DNA of 64,000 bases from PALSA-1296 sp037143335. GTDB taxonomy: Bacteria > Bacteroidota > Ignavibacteria > Palsa-1295. Positions 1 to 8,096 of this stretch are shown in pieces. How positions within the stretch are numbered: the stretch's first letter is position 1; each line of letters begins with the position of its first letter. The stretch lies in NCBI GenBank assembly GCA_037143335.1, contig JBAWZA010000001.1, positions 124,001 through 188,000 on the forward strand, given 5' to 3'. The notes below the pieces were generated by a model. It searched no databases and was not told the origin of the DNA. It saw nothing but the letters and a program-made list of their open reading frames with translations. The position numbers and the translations under genes are program-made.

Positions 1-319
1 GCCATTCTATATTCCCCATCCTGTCTAATTTTACTAACCAGCCATCTCCACCACCATGCGTGCCGACCACGTCACCGTTATTTGAACCAGTTTCGCCTAT
101 CAAAATGTAGCCACCGTCAGCTGTTTGGATGATATTACCTGATGTCTCTTCGCTTGCACCTCCGTAGGTTTTCTGCCATTCTACTTTGGGGGCGGTTTGA
201 GCAATTGAGATAGCAGGTGTGATAATCGAAGCGATGAATAAAAAAAAATAAGCCGAAAGACCCGATACAATCGATGACGATATTATGCATTTGATTGAAA
301 GTTTGATTGGGCTTATCAT
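1..319 (-). CDS. Secreted propeller-repeat protein, N-terminal part (runs off the window)
   Basis: Reading the minus strand from an ATG at 317-319 gives an open frame to the window edge. It begins with a hydrophobic signal-peptide-like segment ending around AISIAQT (about residue 40). It then enters a repeat of the type WQKTYGG...IQTADGGYILIGETGS...WLVKLD, which is typical of large Bacteroidota surface proteins with beta-propeller-like repeats. Such proteins often carry a C-terminal T9SS sorting domain, but that end is outside the window. The frame is uninterrupted across the poly-A run near 239-249. Function is unknown; a surface-exposed or secreted location is inferred from the signal peptide and repeat type. 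Confidence 0.6.
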   Translation of the reverse strand, partial: MISPIKLSIKCIISSSIVSGLSAYFFLFIASIITPAISIAQTAPKVEWQKTYGGASEETSGNIIQTADGGYILIGETGSNNGDVVGTHGGGDGWLVKLDRMGNIEW

Positions 320-448
320 AAGGTGATTGACAGAAATACCAACGAAATAATTCCGAGTTGCTAAGAAAGACAGCTTACCCCTCTGTTTTGCGTATCAAAG
401 TTGATACTTGTATATGAGGGATAAGCTGTCAATCTGATAGAATTACCC

Positions 449-1018
449 TCAGAAGGTTACTGAGAAATCACACACATGCCCGTTACATTGAGGTGTGGCA
501 GGCGATGTAACAGTTATGTCGTAAGTCTGGTGAGCAGGTGGGGCATTTGTACCCTTTGTATTTCGGCATATACGAAAGCTGGCACAAGTATTGTCCGGTA
601 CCCCATTGACATTTTTATACCAAATTTTTCTTGTGTTGTACCAGCTACATGATGAGCCACTCGGAGTTGCTGAGTAAGTGAAATCTCCCGAGCTACAAAC
701 AGAATGACAATCCGTGTTTGATCGCGAGACGATAGTAAATTCGTATGGGTTTACCCCAGTACACGAGTCTGTACAGATCGTAACGATTACACATTTGTCG
801 CAGGTATGAGTATCATTAGGATTCGGACCACACACTGTTGCGTCGTCACAACTTGTTCCAAGAGTATCATATACAACATAAACACTGAAACAAGGTGAGT
901 TCGTATGGGTCGGATAAGTCTGCGAATACGATTTGTCGAGCCAACCAAAACACACCATATATACCGAAACCGCTAAAGCGATTCCTTTGAGTTTTGAAGT
1001 TAATTGTATCATTGTCAT
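449..1018 (-). CDS. Cysteine-rich secreted hypothetical protein
   Basis: The 189-residue product starts with a basic, then hydrophobic segment ending near KSYSQ (about residue 33), a likely Sec signal peptide. The mature part is rich in Thr, Ser and Asn and carries 14 cysteines, several in close pairs (HTCDKC, TICTDSC), so a disulfide-stabilised extracellular domain is likely. The chain ends in an aromatic residue (FSVTF). No known family is recognised. A second Met two codons in is an equally possible start. It lies downstream of a small LuxR-type gene on the same strand, and the gap between them holds phased TACGC repeats, so control by that or a related regulator is plausible but inferred. 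Confidence 0.6.
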   Translation of the reverse strand: MTMIQLTSKLKGIALAVSVYMVCFGWLDKSYSQTYPTHTNSPCFSVYVVYDTLGTSCDDATVCGPNPNDTHTCDKCVIVTICTDSCTGVNPYEFTIVSRSNTDCHSVCSSGDFTYSATPSGSSCSWYNTRKIWYKNVNGVPDNTCASFRICRNTKGTNAPPAHQTYDITVTSPATPQCNGHVCDFSVTF

Positions 1019-1096
1019 CGAGATGAATATAGTTTAAAAAAATGAAAACACCTGTTTTCAACGATGCGAATATACAATAATACGAAAAAAATCCGT

Positions 1097-1141
1097 TACG
1101 CCAAAATACGCTGAAATACGCCAAACAACTCTGATTTACGC
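1097..1141 (-). promoter_or_regulatory. Phased TACGC (GCGTA) direct repeats
   Basis: TACGC occurs at 1097, 1107, 1117 and 1137, so the spacing is 10, 10 and 20 bp, close to one or two DNA helical turns. The missing slot at 1127 reads AACTC. The repeats lie in the gap between the end of the LuxR-type gene and the start of the cysteine-rich protein, upstream of the latter. Phased identical words point to cooperative protein binding on one face of the helix. Which protein binds is not known. Confidence 0.45.
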
Positions 1142-1159
1142 TAATTCCGCACCGATTAT

Positions 1160-1450
1160 TTACAGAATCTTCAAGAATGCATTTAATCGTTGCCCATCCT
1201 TTAACCCTGCCTTCAGAGAAACAGTCATTCGGTGCTTCTCCACCGTTCTCTCAGGAATTCCAAAAATTAAGCCAATATCGTGGTTGGAATATCTTGCGTG
1301 TACACCAGCGCACACATCCATCTCATCGTCAGTGATCCGTTGGACATTCTTAAATGGCTTCTCAAAAAAACGAGGGTGTTCGAACGTGAATTTCCCAATA
1401 AATTCATCACGCGAAGGTATAGAATTTTCTGATTTATTTTCAGTTGCCAT
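1160..1450 (-). CDS. Small LuxR/GerE-type helix-turn-helix regulator
   Basis: The C-terminal ~55 residues (DDEMDVCAGVHARYSNHDIG, then GIPERTVEKHR) match the LuxR/GerE DNA-binding fold: a tetrahelical HTH whose recognition helix is normally TVKxHxxNI-like. The product is only 96 residues with no receiver or ligand domain, so it is a stand-alone DNA-binding protein. The ATG at 1448-1450 was chosen because an upstream in-frame GTG at 1519 lies inside a terminator hairpin and would add a hydrophobic leader untypical of the family. Neighbours are a cysteine-rich secreted protein downstream and an aminotransferase upstream behind the terminator. The target is unknown; the phased repeats just after the gene are candidates. 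Confidence 0.65.
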   Translation of the reverse strand: MATENKSENSIPSRDEFIGKFTFEHPRFFEKPFKNVQRITDDEMDVCAGVHARYSNHDIGLIFGIPERTVEKHRMTVSLKAGLKDGQRLNAFLKIL

Positions 1451-1493
1451 GACGATTAAGTCAATGAAAAAAAATGACGCAAGATTAATCACT

Positions 1494-1549
1494 AAAAAAA
1501 CAGAGCAATAAAATATCACGGCTTGCGCCCTGGTGATATAGTATTGCTC
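1494..1549 (-). terminator. Rho-independent terminator of the aminotransferase gene
   Basis: Minus-strand GAGCAATA..ATATCAC pairs with GTGATAT..TATTGCTC around a GC-rich loop, and the hairpin is followed by TGTTTTTTT. It sits after the aminotransferase and just before the LuxR-type gene, so it should separate their transcripts. Confidence 0.75.
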
Positions 1550-1671
1550 CGTGTATAGATAAAACTATTACAAATATAACGAATTATTCCCTTGATTCGG
1601 GAAAAAGCAACTGTCCCTATTTTGGACTCTTAGTGCAATCTTTGCTAGATTTAATCTCGTATTAAGTCACC

Positions 1672-3000
1672 TCACTTCAACCCATCCATCGCTAAGCGGA
1701 GTTGGGGGACGATGGTGTTGATCTCCTCCATTGATACTGCACCAACCGAGAGGCGGAACCAGCCGCTATCCTCGCGCAGATCGAATGCTTGGAAGGGGAC
1801 TACGGCGAAATCGGCGGTGTGGAGAAGGTACTTGCGGATGTCTTCGTTGGTGCGAAGTGTGTCGCCGTTCGGAGTTGTTTTGCCAATAAAATTAAATCGT
1901 GCTGATAAATAAATTGCTCCCATCGGAGGAATCACATCTACGGGATAGCCAGCATCCTTCATCGCAGTAATTTCAGAGAAGAGTGCATTGAGTCGGATCT
2001 CGACATCATTGTGCATTTTCTCGTGATATTCATTTACTGCTTTATGATTATTTAATAGATGCGCGGTCGCAACTTGCTCAGGTCTTGGCGCCCATGCGCC
2101 GACATGCCCTAAGATATTCGACATCGAAGCCGCAATGTCGGGCGGTGCAACTGCCCAACCAACACGCAAGCCTGTCGAAGCAAATGCCTTCGAGATGCCG
2201 TCAACAAAAATTGTATATTTCGCCATCTCGGGGCGAAGTGATACTGGATTAAAATGTTCCGTCTGCCCAAACGTAAGCATCCAATACACTTGATCGTACA
2301 TGAGGAAGAGCGGACGCTCGGCGGCACTGCGCTTCGCATTTTCTTCTAAGACGAGATCGCAAATTCCTTCGAGTGCTTCTTTCGTGAATGCAGTGCCAGT
2401 CGGGTTGAGCGGTGAGCATAATGATAAAAGTCTCACGCCCGAGAGCTTGCCTTCCAATGTTTTGCGCGTCGGCAAGAATGCATCTTCGGCTGAACTGATG
2501 ACGGGCTTTCCGACAGCACCAATCAAGTTGCAATAGTGATTATTATTCCATGATGGAACAGGATAGACAACCGTATCACCTGGTGCGACGACGGCACTAT
2601 ACACACCGTAAATCACAGGACGTGCGCCACCTGTGATAATAAAAGATTCGATCGGGTAATCAAGCCCAAGACGAGTTCTGTAAAATTCCTGAACAGCTTT
2701 ACGTAAAATGAGAATGCCATCAGATGGCGGATAATTTGTCTCGCCTTTGATGAGTGCTATCTCGATTTCATTCTTGAGAAAATCCGGAATCGGGAAGTAC
2801 GACGAGTTGAAATCACCAACGGTGAGATTGCAGATTTTATTGCCATCAGCGATCATCGCGCGAATATCGGCGGCGATTTTCAGGATTTCTGAACCGATAA
2901 TCCCGGCCGCCATCGGCGACACGCGAGGCTTCGAAACATTCATGTCAAATTCAGGTGTGATAAGTTCTTGCGCGATCACTGTTGATTCTTCTGCTCTCAT
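1672..3000 (-). CDS. PLP-dependent class I/II aminotransferase (aspartate aminotransferase-like)
   Basis: The 442-residue product has the fold-type I pattern: substrate-arm NYPPSDGILILR near residue 90, an SxNNHY segment, NPTG (CSPLNPTGTAF, about 200), the cofactor Asp/Tyr motif YDQVYW, and the PLP lysine in DGISKAFASTGLRVGW (about 270). The C-terminal GWFRLSVGA holds the Arg that normally binds the substrate carboxylate. It probably transfers amino groups between an amino acid such as aspartate and 2-oxoglutarate in the cytosol; the exact substrate cannot be read from sequence. It is transcribed alone, divergent from ribD, and ends at a strong terminator. Confidence 0.88.
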   Translation of the reverse strand: MRAEESTVIAQELITPEFDMNVSKPRVSPMAAGIIGSEILKIAADIRAMIADGNKICNLTVGDFNSSYFPIPDFLKNEIEIALIKGETNYPPSDGILILRKAVQEFYRTRLGLDYPIESFIITGGARPVIYGVYSAVVAPGDTVVYPVPSWNNNHYCNLIGAVGKPVISSAEDAFLPTRKTLEGKLSGVRLLSLCSPLNPTGTAFTKEALEGICDLVLEENAKRSAAERPLFLMYDQVYWMLTFGQTEHFNPVSLRPEMAKYTIFVDGISKAFASTGLRVGWAVAPPDIAASMSNILGHVGAWAPRPEQVATAHLLNNHKAVNEYHEKMHNDVEIRLNALFSEITAMKDAGYPVDVIPPMGAIYLSARFNFIGKTTPNGDTLRTNEDIRKYLLHTADFAVVPFQAFDLREDSGWFRLSVGAVSMEEINTIVPQLRLAMDGLK

Positions 3001-3097
3001 ATAAATAGCCGTTCAAATTATCGGGGCATAGTAACAAGCATTCGGGAAGTTATGCTCCGTAATTGAAGGTTGTGGAAGATAGTCGTGCAATACGCCG

Positions 3098-3105
3098 TAT
3101 TTTTG
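3098..3105 (+). promoter_or_regulatory. Bacteroidota-type -7 box for ribD, 4 bases before the start
   Basis: TATTTTTG matches the Bacteroidota -7 consensus TAnnTTTG and is followed by only CACA before the ATG at 3110. If used, the transcript would be leaderless or nearly so. No clear -33 TTTG is visible at the usual distance. Confidence 0.5.
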
Positions 3106-3109
3106 CACA

Positions 3110-4231
3110 ATGAATAACGCGACACATGATACTTTTATGCTCCAAGCGCTTGCGCTTGCAGAGCGGGGGCGGGGCTTCGTAAGCCCGAACCCGCTGGTGG
3201 GTTGTGTGGTCGTGAATTCTGGGGGTGAAGTGATTGGTTCGGGGTGGCACCAGAAATTTGCCGGAGCACATGCGGAAGTGAATGCAATCACTGATGCTGA
3301 GAAAAATGGACATGATGTTGCTGGAGCGACCGTGTATGTGAACCTCGAACCATGCTCGCATCACGGAAAAACCCCGCCGTGCGCTGATCTGCTGATAGCA
3401 AAAAAAATTAGGCGATGCGTTGTCGGGATGGTTGACCCGAATCCCGAGGTTAGCGGCTCTGGAATCGCGAAGATGCAAGCCGCTGGAATTGAAGTAATTT
3501 CGGGAGTTGAGGAAGATAGATCAAGAGAATTGAATAAATTCTTCATCAAGTACATTGCGCAAAGCCTTCCATATATTACCCTCAAGATTGCTTCGAGTAT
3601 TGATGGCAAGGTTGCACTGAAGTCAGGCGTATCACAATGGATAACATCCGAAGCATCACGCAAGCACGTCCACCAGATGCGAGCTGAATATGATGCAGTG
3701 CTGGTGACAAGCGCGACAGTGCTTGCTGATGATCCGCAACTCACCGTTCGATTAGTGGAGGGTCGCTCGCCGAAGCGAATAATTTTGGATGCGAACTTGC
3801 GAGTGCCTGAGTCCGCGAAAGTATACTCGGATAAATACACAGAGCAGACGTTGATCGTTACTACCGAGCGAACAATTCAGGAAAAAAAATCGCTAATTCA
3901 AACACTCTCATCACGAGGTATTCTGTTTGTATCCGCAAAAGATACACAGAATCAATTTGTTTTTCGTGATGTCTTTGAGCGACTTGGGAAAGAACAGATT
4001 GCAAGCATTCTTGTTGAGCCTGGTCCAACCCTTGCGACGCTCTTGCTAAGGGAAAATCTGTTTGATGAGTTGGTGCTTTTTATTGCTCCGATAGTGTTAG
4101 GTAGCGATGCCAGATCGGCATTCGGCGATCTGCATGTGAAGCGGCTTCAGGATGCGTATCAGGTGAAATTGATCTCATCTGAACCCGTCGAGGGATCGGA
4201 AGATATAAAAATTGTTTACCGCCGCCTCTAG
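3110..4231 (+). CDS. ribD: Riboflavin biosynthesis deaminase/reductase RibD
   Basis: A bifunctional enzyme of cytosolic riboflavin synthesis. The N-terminal domain deaminates the pyrimidine intermediate using a zinc site visible as HAEVNAI and PCSHHGKTPPC. The C-terminal half (from about residue 150, YITLKIASSIDGK, QWITSEASR, later LVEPGPTLA) is the NADPH-dependent RibD reductase that reduces the ribosyl side chain. Length 373 is typical of the full two-domain protein. No other rib gene lies in the window. A -7 box four bases upstream supports the chosen start; the coding region is followed after 31 bases by yicC on the same strand. Confidence 0.95.
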   Translation: MNNATHDTFMLQALALAERGRGFVSPNPLVGCVVVNSGGEVIGSGWHQKFAGAHAEVNAITDAEKNGHDVAGATVYVNLEPCSHHGKTPPCADLLIAKKIRRCVVGMVDPNPEVSGSGIAKMQAAGIEVISGVEEDRSRELNKFFIKYIAQSLPYITLKIASSIDGKVALKSGVSQWITSEASRKHVHQMRAEYDAVLVTSATVLADDPQLTVRLVEGRSPKRIILDANLRVPESAKVYSDKYTEQTLIVTTERTIQEKKSLIQTLSSRGILFVSAKDTQNQFVFRDVFERLGKEQIASILVEPGPTLATLLLRENLFDELVLFIAPIVLGSDARSAFGDLHVKRLQDAYQVKLISSEPVEGSEDIKIVYRRL

Positions 4232-4262
4232 TTTGGCAAAATCATAATAAATAAAAAAAATA

Positions 4263-5162
4263 ATGCTTATTTCCATGACAGGCTTCGGCAGGGGCGAAGC
4301 GACAAGCCCATCCGATAAAGGGGGCTTAACAGCTACTGCAGAAGTTCGAAGCGTCAACTCCCGATTCCTTGAGACTTCTGTTCGTCTGCCTCGCACGATG
4401 AGCGAACGCGAATTCGAAGTGCGCGAGCTTGTTCGGAAATCGCTTGAGCGAGGGAAAATAAATATCAGCGTTAATATTACGCGTGGTGAAGTTGCGGCTT
4501 CGGTACCGCTTGAAGTGAATGAACCACTTGCGAAGGGATATTTCGAATTGTTGGATAGATTGCGAACCGTCACAGGCATGACAGCAGAGATTACGTTGCG
4601 TGATTTGACAGGATTCAGCGATATTTTTCTCTCCGATATTTCCAAAGCCGATGTTGCGCAAGCGGAGTGGATTGTTGCACAAGAGGCAATTGGCAAATCG
4701 CTCGCGGCATTACATGAGATGCGCAGGCAAGAAGGTTCGGAACTTGAAAAAGATCTGAGAAAACGAATTGCGAATCTTGATGAAAAAGTAAAAGAAGTCG
4801 AGCGTCTCTCTCAAGGCACAGCAGAAGCGGAGTTCGCAAAACTCAAGCTACGTGTCATCGAACTCACGCAAGATATTAACGTGATCAACAAAGAGAGGCT
4901 CGATCTTGAGGTTGCTCTCCTTGCTGAGCGATTAGACATTACCGAAGAGATCGTTCGTTTCCGCTCGCACATCAAATTTTTCCTCGAAGCGCTTGAATCC
5001 CCAGAGCCTGCCGGACGTAAACTTAATTTCCTGATACAAGAAATGAATCGGGAAATAAATACGATGGGGTCAAAGACCAATGAGGTGCAGGTACAGCACA
5101 TCGTTGTCGGTGCCAAAGAAGAGATGGAGAAAATTCGTGAACAGATTCAGAATGTGGAGTAA
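4263..5162 (+). CDS. yicC: YicC/YloC family endoribonuclease
   Basis: The N-terminus MLISMTGFGRGEA is the signature of the YicC/YloC family, and the C-terminal half matches its DUF1732 region (GRKLNFLIQEMNREINTMGSK then the conserved C-terminal VEE/MEKIREQIQNVE). Length 299 fits the family. Members have been reported as stress-linked endoribonucleases; the exact role here is inferred. In many bacteria it precedes gmk, but here the next gene encodes a DUF1460 protein that overlaps its last 11 bases, so the two are co-transcribed. Confidence 0.92.
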   Translation: MLISMTGFGRGEATSPSDKGGLTATAEVRSVNSRFLETSVRLPRTMSEREFEVRELVRKSLERGKINISVNITRGEVAASVPLEVNEPLAKGYFELLDRLRTVTGMTAEITLRDLTGFSDIFLSDISKADVAQAEWIVAQEAIGKSLAALHEMRRQEGSELEKDLRKRIANLDEKVKEVERLSQGTAEAEFAKLKLRVIELTQDINVINKERLDLEVALLAERLDITEEIVRFRSHIKFFLEALESPEPAGRKLNFLIQEMNREINTMGSKTNEVQVQHIVVGAKEEMEKIREQIQNVE

Positions 5163-6093
5163 GATTTCATTCATTATTTGCTGTGTGCTCGTATTCGTTA
5201 CGGTTGCAACCAGCCACTTATGGGGTTTTACTGGTACGGATTCGACACTTATCGATTCGCGTAAAATATCATTTAGCATCGCTAAAGAGTCTTCCTTCAA
5301 TGATGATTATCAGAAGATAATTCTTGAAATCAAGAAAAAGAAATTTAACAATCTACCTCTGGATGAATGTATCGTTGCAATAGGCAAGCTCTTTGTCGGG
5401 AAACCCTATATTGATAAATCTCTCGAAACGACATTAGATGAATCCGAAACCGTTTGCAACCTAAGTGGCTTTGATTGCGTAACTTATTTTGAGTCTTCGT
5501 GGGCAATGGCAACTACCGTTAAGAAAATTACTAAGCCCACTTATTCAGATTATGGTAGCCAGTTAACGAATCACCGTTACCGCAGTGGCATCCGCAAAGG
5601 CTTTCAATCTAGATTACACTATACGTCCGATTATTTTTATGACAATGCTTTGCGTGGGAATTTAAAGGCGATGACAAAGTCTATCGGTGAAAAATATGCG
5701 AAGCTCGAAACGAAGCCGATTAATTTTATGACCACTCATCCAAATCTCTATAAGCAACTCAAAGATGATCCGGCAATGGTTGCGAAGATGGATTCGATCG
5801 AAAAAATGATGAAGGAGCGCGGAGGATTTTATTTTATTCCCAAGGAGCATGTTGCAGAGATTGAGAAGGGAATTCATGGCGGCGATTTAATCGGCATCAC
5901 AACGAGCATCGCGGGCATTGATTGTTCGCACACAGGCATTGCGGTTAAAGGCGATGACGGAAGAATTCATTTCATGCATGCAAGCTCTGCGATGCATAAA
6001 GTGATTATCAGCCCAACACCGCTTGCGGATTACCTTGCAGGCAATGCCAAGCAGACGGGGATAATAGTATATAGACCGTTAGAAACAAAATAA
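5152..6093 (+). CDS. DUF1460 (N-acetylmuramoyl-L-alanine amidase-like) exported protein
   Basis: The start at 5152 (MWSKISFIICCVLV...) gives a clean signal peptide ending near residue 25 and overlaps yicC by 11 bases; the upstream frame has no family support. The mature ~290 residues match DUF1460, an NlpC/P60-like papain-fold family: the likely nucleophile Cys is in GFDCVTYFES (about 115) and the His in CSHTGIAV (about 263), followed by FMHASS. Structural work on a Bacteroides relative placed the family among peptidoglycan amidase-like hydrolases. The probable role is cell-wall peptide or amide cleavage in the periplasm; the substrate is inferred. Confidence 0.82.
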   Translation: MWSKISFIICCVLVFVTVATSHLWGFTGTDSTLIDSRKISFSIAKESSFNDDYQKIILEIKKKKFNNLPLDECIVAIGKLFVGKPYIDKSLETTLDESETVCNLSGFDCVTYFESSWAMATTVKKITKPTYSDYGSQLTNHRYRSGIRKGFQSRLHYTSDYFYDNALRGNLKAMTKSIGEKYAKLETKPINFMTTHPNLYKQLKDDPAMVAKMDSIEKMMKERGGFYFIPKEHVAEIEKGIHGGDLIGITTSIAGIDCSHTGIAVKGDDGRIHFMHASSAMHKVIISPTPLADYLAGNAKQTGIIVYRPLETK

Positions 6094-6141
6094 ATTAATA
6101 GCTTTTGGATTGACGACAAAAGACGAATCACGATAAAAGAA

Positions 6142-6480
6142 ATGGTAACAAAAGAAAACGTTGAGCATATTGCAAAACTTGCGAAGTTAGATTTCTCAGG
6201 CGAAGAGTACGAGAAGTTAACTGCGGACATGAATAATGTACTCGGCTATATCGATCAGCTCAAGGAGCTTGATGTATCGAACGTAGCTCCTCTTGAAAAT
6301 TTGAATGAAGCAACAGAACAGAATGTCTTCCGCTCCGATATTGCTGGGCAGTCGCTAACCACTGAGCAAGCATTAAGCAATGCTCCAAAATCTGGGGATG
6401 GATATTTCCTTGTCCCAAAAGTAATTGAGAGGGTAAAGAAAGATGTGGTCGCTGATGATGTGGATGAAGAGGAGTTGTAA
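6142..6480 (+). CDS. gatC: Asp-tRNA(Asn)/Glu-tRNA(Gln) amidotransferase subunit C
   Basis: This small subunit (112 residues) of the GatCAB complex stabilises GatA-GatB during transamidation of mischarged tRNA. Recognised by VEHIAKLAKLDFSGEE, the YIDQLKELD helix, VAPLENL and the C-terminal GYFLVPKVIE. About 12 extra acidic residues (VDEEEL end) follow the usual C-terminus. gatA and gatB are not in the window. It converges with meaB, whose stop codon lies 12 bases downstream. Confidence 0.93.
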   Translation: MVTKENVEHIAKLAKLDFSGEEYEKLTADMNNVLGYIDQLKELDVSNVAPLENLNEATEQNVFRSDIAGQSLTTEQALSNAPKSGDGYFLVPKVIERVKKDVVADDVDEEEL

Positions 6481-6503
6481 GGGGGGCTAAATTATTTCCC
6501 CCT
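6480..6503. terminator. G/C-run hairpin between convergent gatC and meaB
   Basis: AGGGGG pairs with CCCCCT across a 12-base AT-rich loop. It overlaps the last codons of meaB and follows the gatC stop. No good T-run follows on either strand, so it is at best a weak bidirectional terminator. Confidence 0.35.
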
Positions 6504-7445
6504 AAATTCTTTTACTAATGATTGAGCCACAGCATAACTTGACTCTTTATGAGCTGCAACATCTTCCAAAAGTACTTCCAATTTATTTTTCCTCTCAGTA
6601 GTCCAGAAATCTACTCTTAGGAGACTCTCTACTAATTCGATCACACGTTCGCGCTCACGGTTGATCCGCTTTGCATCTAATGACTTCGTCTGCACAAGCT
6701 GCGCTTTGTGCCTTTCAATTTCAGCAAGCACTGCATCTACGCCGATACCTTTACTTGCAACGGTCGAGATCACGTCTGGTATCCACTCATCCTCGGCATG
6801 AGTGATTCGGAAGGTGAGAATAGTTTTCAGTGCACGAATGGCTTGCTCGGCACCTTCGCGATCACTTTTATTTAAGACAAAAAAATCGGCGATCTCCATC
6901 AGTCCCGATTTCATCGCCTGAACGGCATCACCTGACTCTGGTACGAGCACAACGATTGTTGTATCCGCTGCTTTTGCGATGTCAAGTTCCGATTGACCAA
7001 CCCCTACAGTCTCGAAGATCACAATATCAAAGCCTGCGGCATCAAGTACATCAGCTGCATCTTTTGCTTTTGCTGAGAGTCCGCCGAGCGAGCCACGCGT
7101 AGCCATTGAGCGCACGAAGACTCCGCTATCCATCGAGACATCTTGCATCCGGATTCTATCACCCAGTAATGCACCACCAGTGAATGGACTTGTCGGATCA
7201 ATCGCGATAATTCCCACCGTCTTCCCGAGCTTACGATAGGCTTTTGTCATCTCGGATGTGAGTGTGGATTTTCCTGCACCAGGAGGACCAGTAATACCGA
7301 TGCGATACGCATTCCCAAGTTTTGGAGCAAGCGAGTGCAAAAGCTCCGCGGCTTGTGGTGAATCATTCTCGACAATGCTAATCGCCTGCGCGATAGCACG
7401 ACGGTTGGTGAGGGAAAGAGTATTTATTACGGATTGAGTCTCCAA
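6492..7445 (-). CDS. meaB: MeaB/ArgK-type G3E GTPase
   Basis: P-loop GTPase that chaperones methylmalonyl-CoA mutase, guarding adenosylcobalamin loading and protecting the enzyme from inactivation. Visible motifs: Walker A GITGPPGAGKST (about residue 53), IAIDPTSPFTGGALLGDR (switch I region), ETVGVGQSE (Walker B/switch II) and NKSD (base recognition, about 193). Length 317 fits MeaB. The frame opens with TTG at 7443-7445; no ATG lies nearby, and the family N-terminus begins at this point, so TTG is accepted. The mutase genes are not in the window. Confidence 0.9.
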   Translation of the reverse strand: METQSVINTLSLTNRRAIAQAISIVENDSPQAAELLHSLAPKLGNAYRIGITGPPGAGKSTLTSEMTKAYRKLGKTVGIIAIDPTSPFTGGALLGDRIRMQDVSMDSGVFVRSMATRGSLGGLSAKAKDAADVLDAAGFDIVIFETVGVGQSELDIAKAADTTIVVLVPESGDAVQAMKSGLMEIADFFVLNKSDREGAEQAIRALKTILTFRITHAEDEWIPDVISTVASKGIGVDAVLAEIERHKAQLVQTKSLDAKRINRERERVIELVESLLRVDFWTTERKNKLEVLLEDVAAHKESSYAVAQSLVKEFRGK

Positions 7446-7558
7446 TGAAAAACCTAATTCATTCGTGTAAGAAAATTACTGGCTCAGCAGTTGTTGGTAT
7501 CGAACAAGTTACTTTGTAAGGATGTTCTTTTCTTACTTAGAATTTTGATAAATCTCAG

Positions 7559-8092
7559 ATGAAAGACCTAGCATACTTTAGAGAGAAAAAGTACTACCGG
7601 AAAATTTCGGGACTTGTTGCATTTGGTGTTTTCGTCATTGCCTTTTTCGTCTATGATGTAACGCTGAGCGAGAAACTAAAATATTTCCAGTACATTTTTT
7701 GGTTGCTTTATCTTTTCATCTCAATCTATAGTAGAGTCCGAAATCCAATACTCACCGTGCTGCCCGATGGACTTATCTGGGCTTTCCAGAGAGGAACTTG
7801 GTGGAAAAGTAGGGAGATATACGTAACGTTTGCGGATTTCAAGAAAATTTGGATAGAGAATACGCGAAACCGATTTCCTTGGATACCAAGATACAAACGA
7901 ACGATAAACATCATAGATAATTGCGATAAGACTGGTACAATTATTTCTGTAACGAGTTTCAGAAAAAAAGATCGCGCTGAAATAGAAGAATTAATTTTAA
8001 GAATTCAAGAAAGAATTGACGAACTCATCAAGACCGGTAAAGCAGAACCTCTCTATCAAGTTTCTGTTTTGGAATTAATCAGGGAGAAATGA
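7559..8092 (+). CDS. Small membrane-anchored hypothetical protein
   Basis: 177 residues with two hydrophobic segments near residues 16-33 (ISGLVAFGVFVIAFFVYDV) and 42-58 (YIFWLLYLFISIY), then a soluble domain of alternating beta-like strands (LTVLPDGLIWAF, REIYVTFADFKKIWIEN) and a charged helix (EIEELILRIQERIDELI). This layout resembles small bacterial PH-like proteins with two leading TM helices, but no family is firmly recognised. It stands alone between divergent meaB and a convergent uracil-DNA glycosylase gene. Confidence 0.6.
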   Translation: MKDLAYFREKKYYRKISGLVAFGVFVIAFFVYDVTLSEKLKYFQYIFWLLYLFISIYSRVRNPILTVLPDGLIWAFQRGTWWKSREIYVTFADFKKIWIENTRNRFPWIPRYKRTINIIDNCDKTGTIISVTSFRKKDRAEIEELILRIQERIDELIKTGKAEPLYQVSVLELIREK

Positions 8093-8096
8093 GCTG

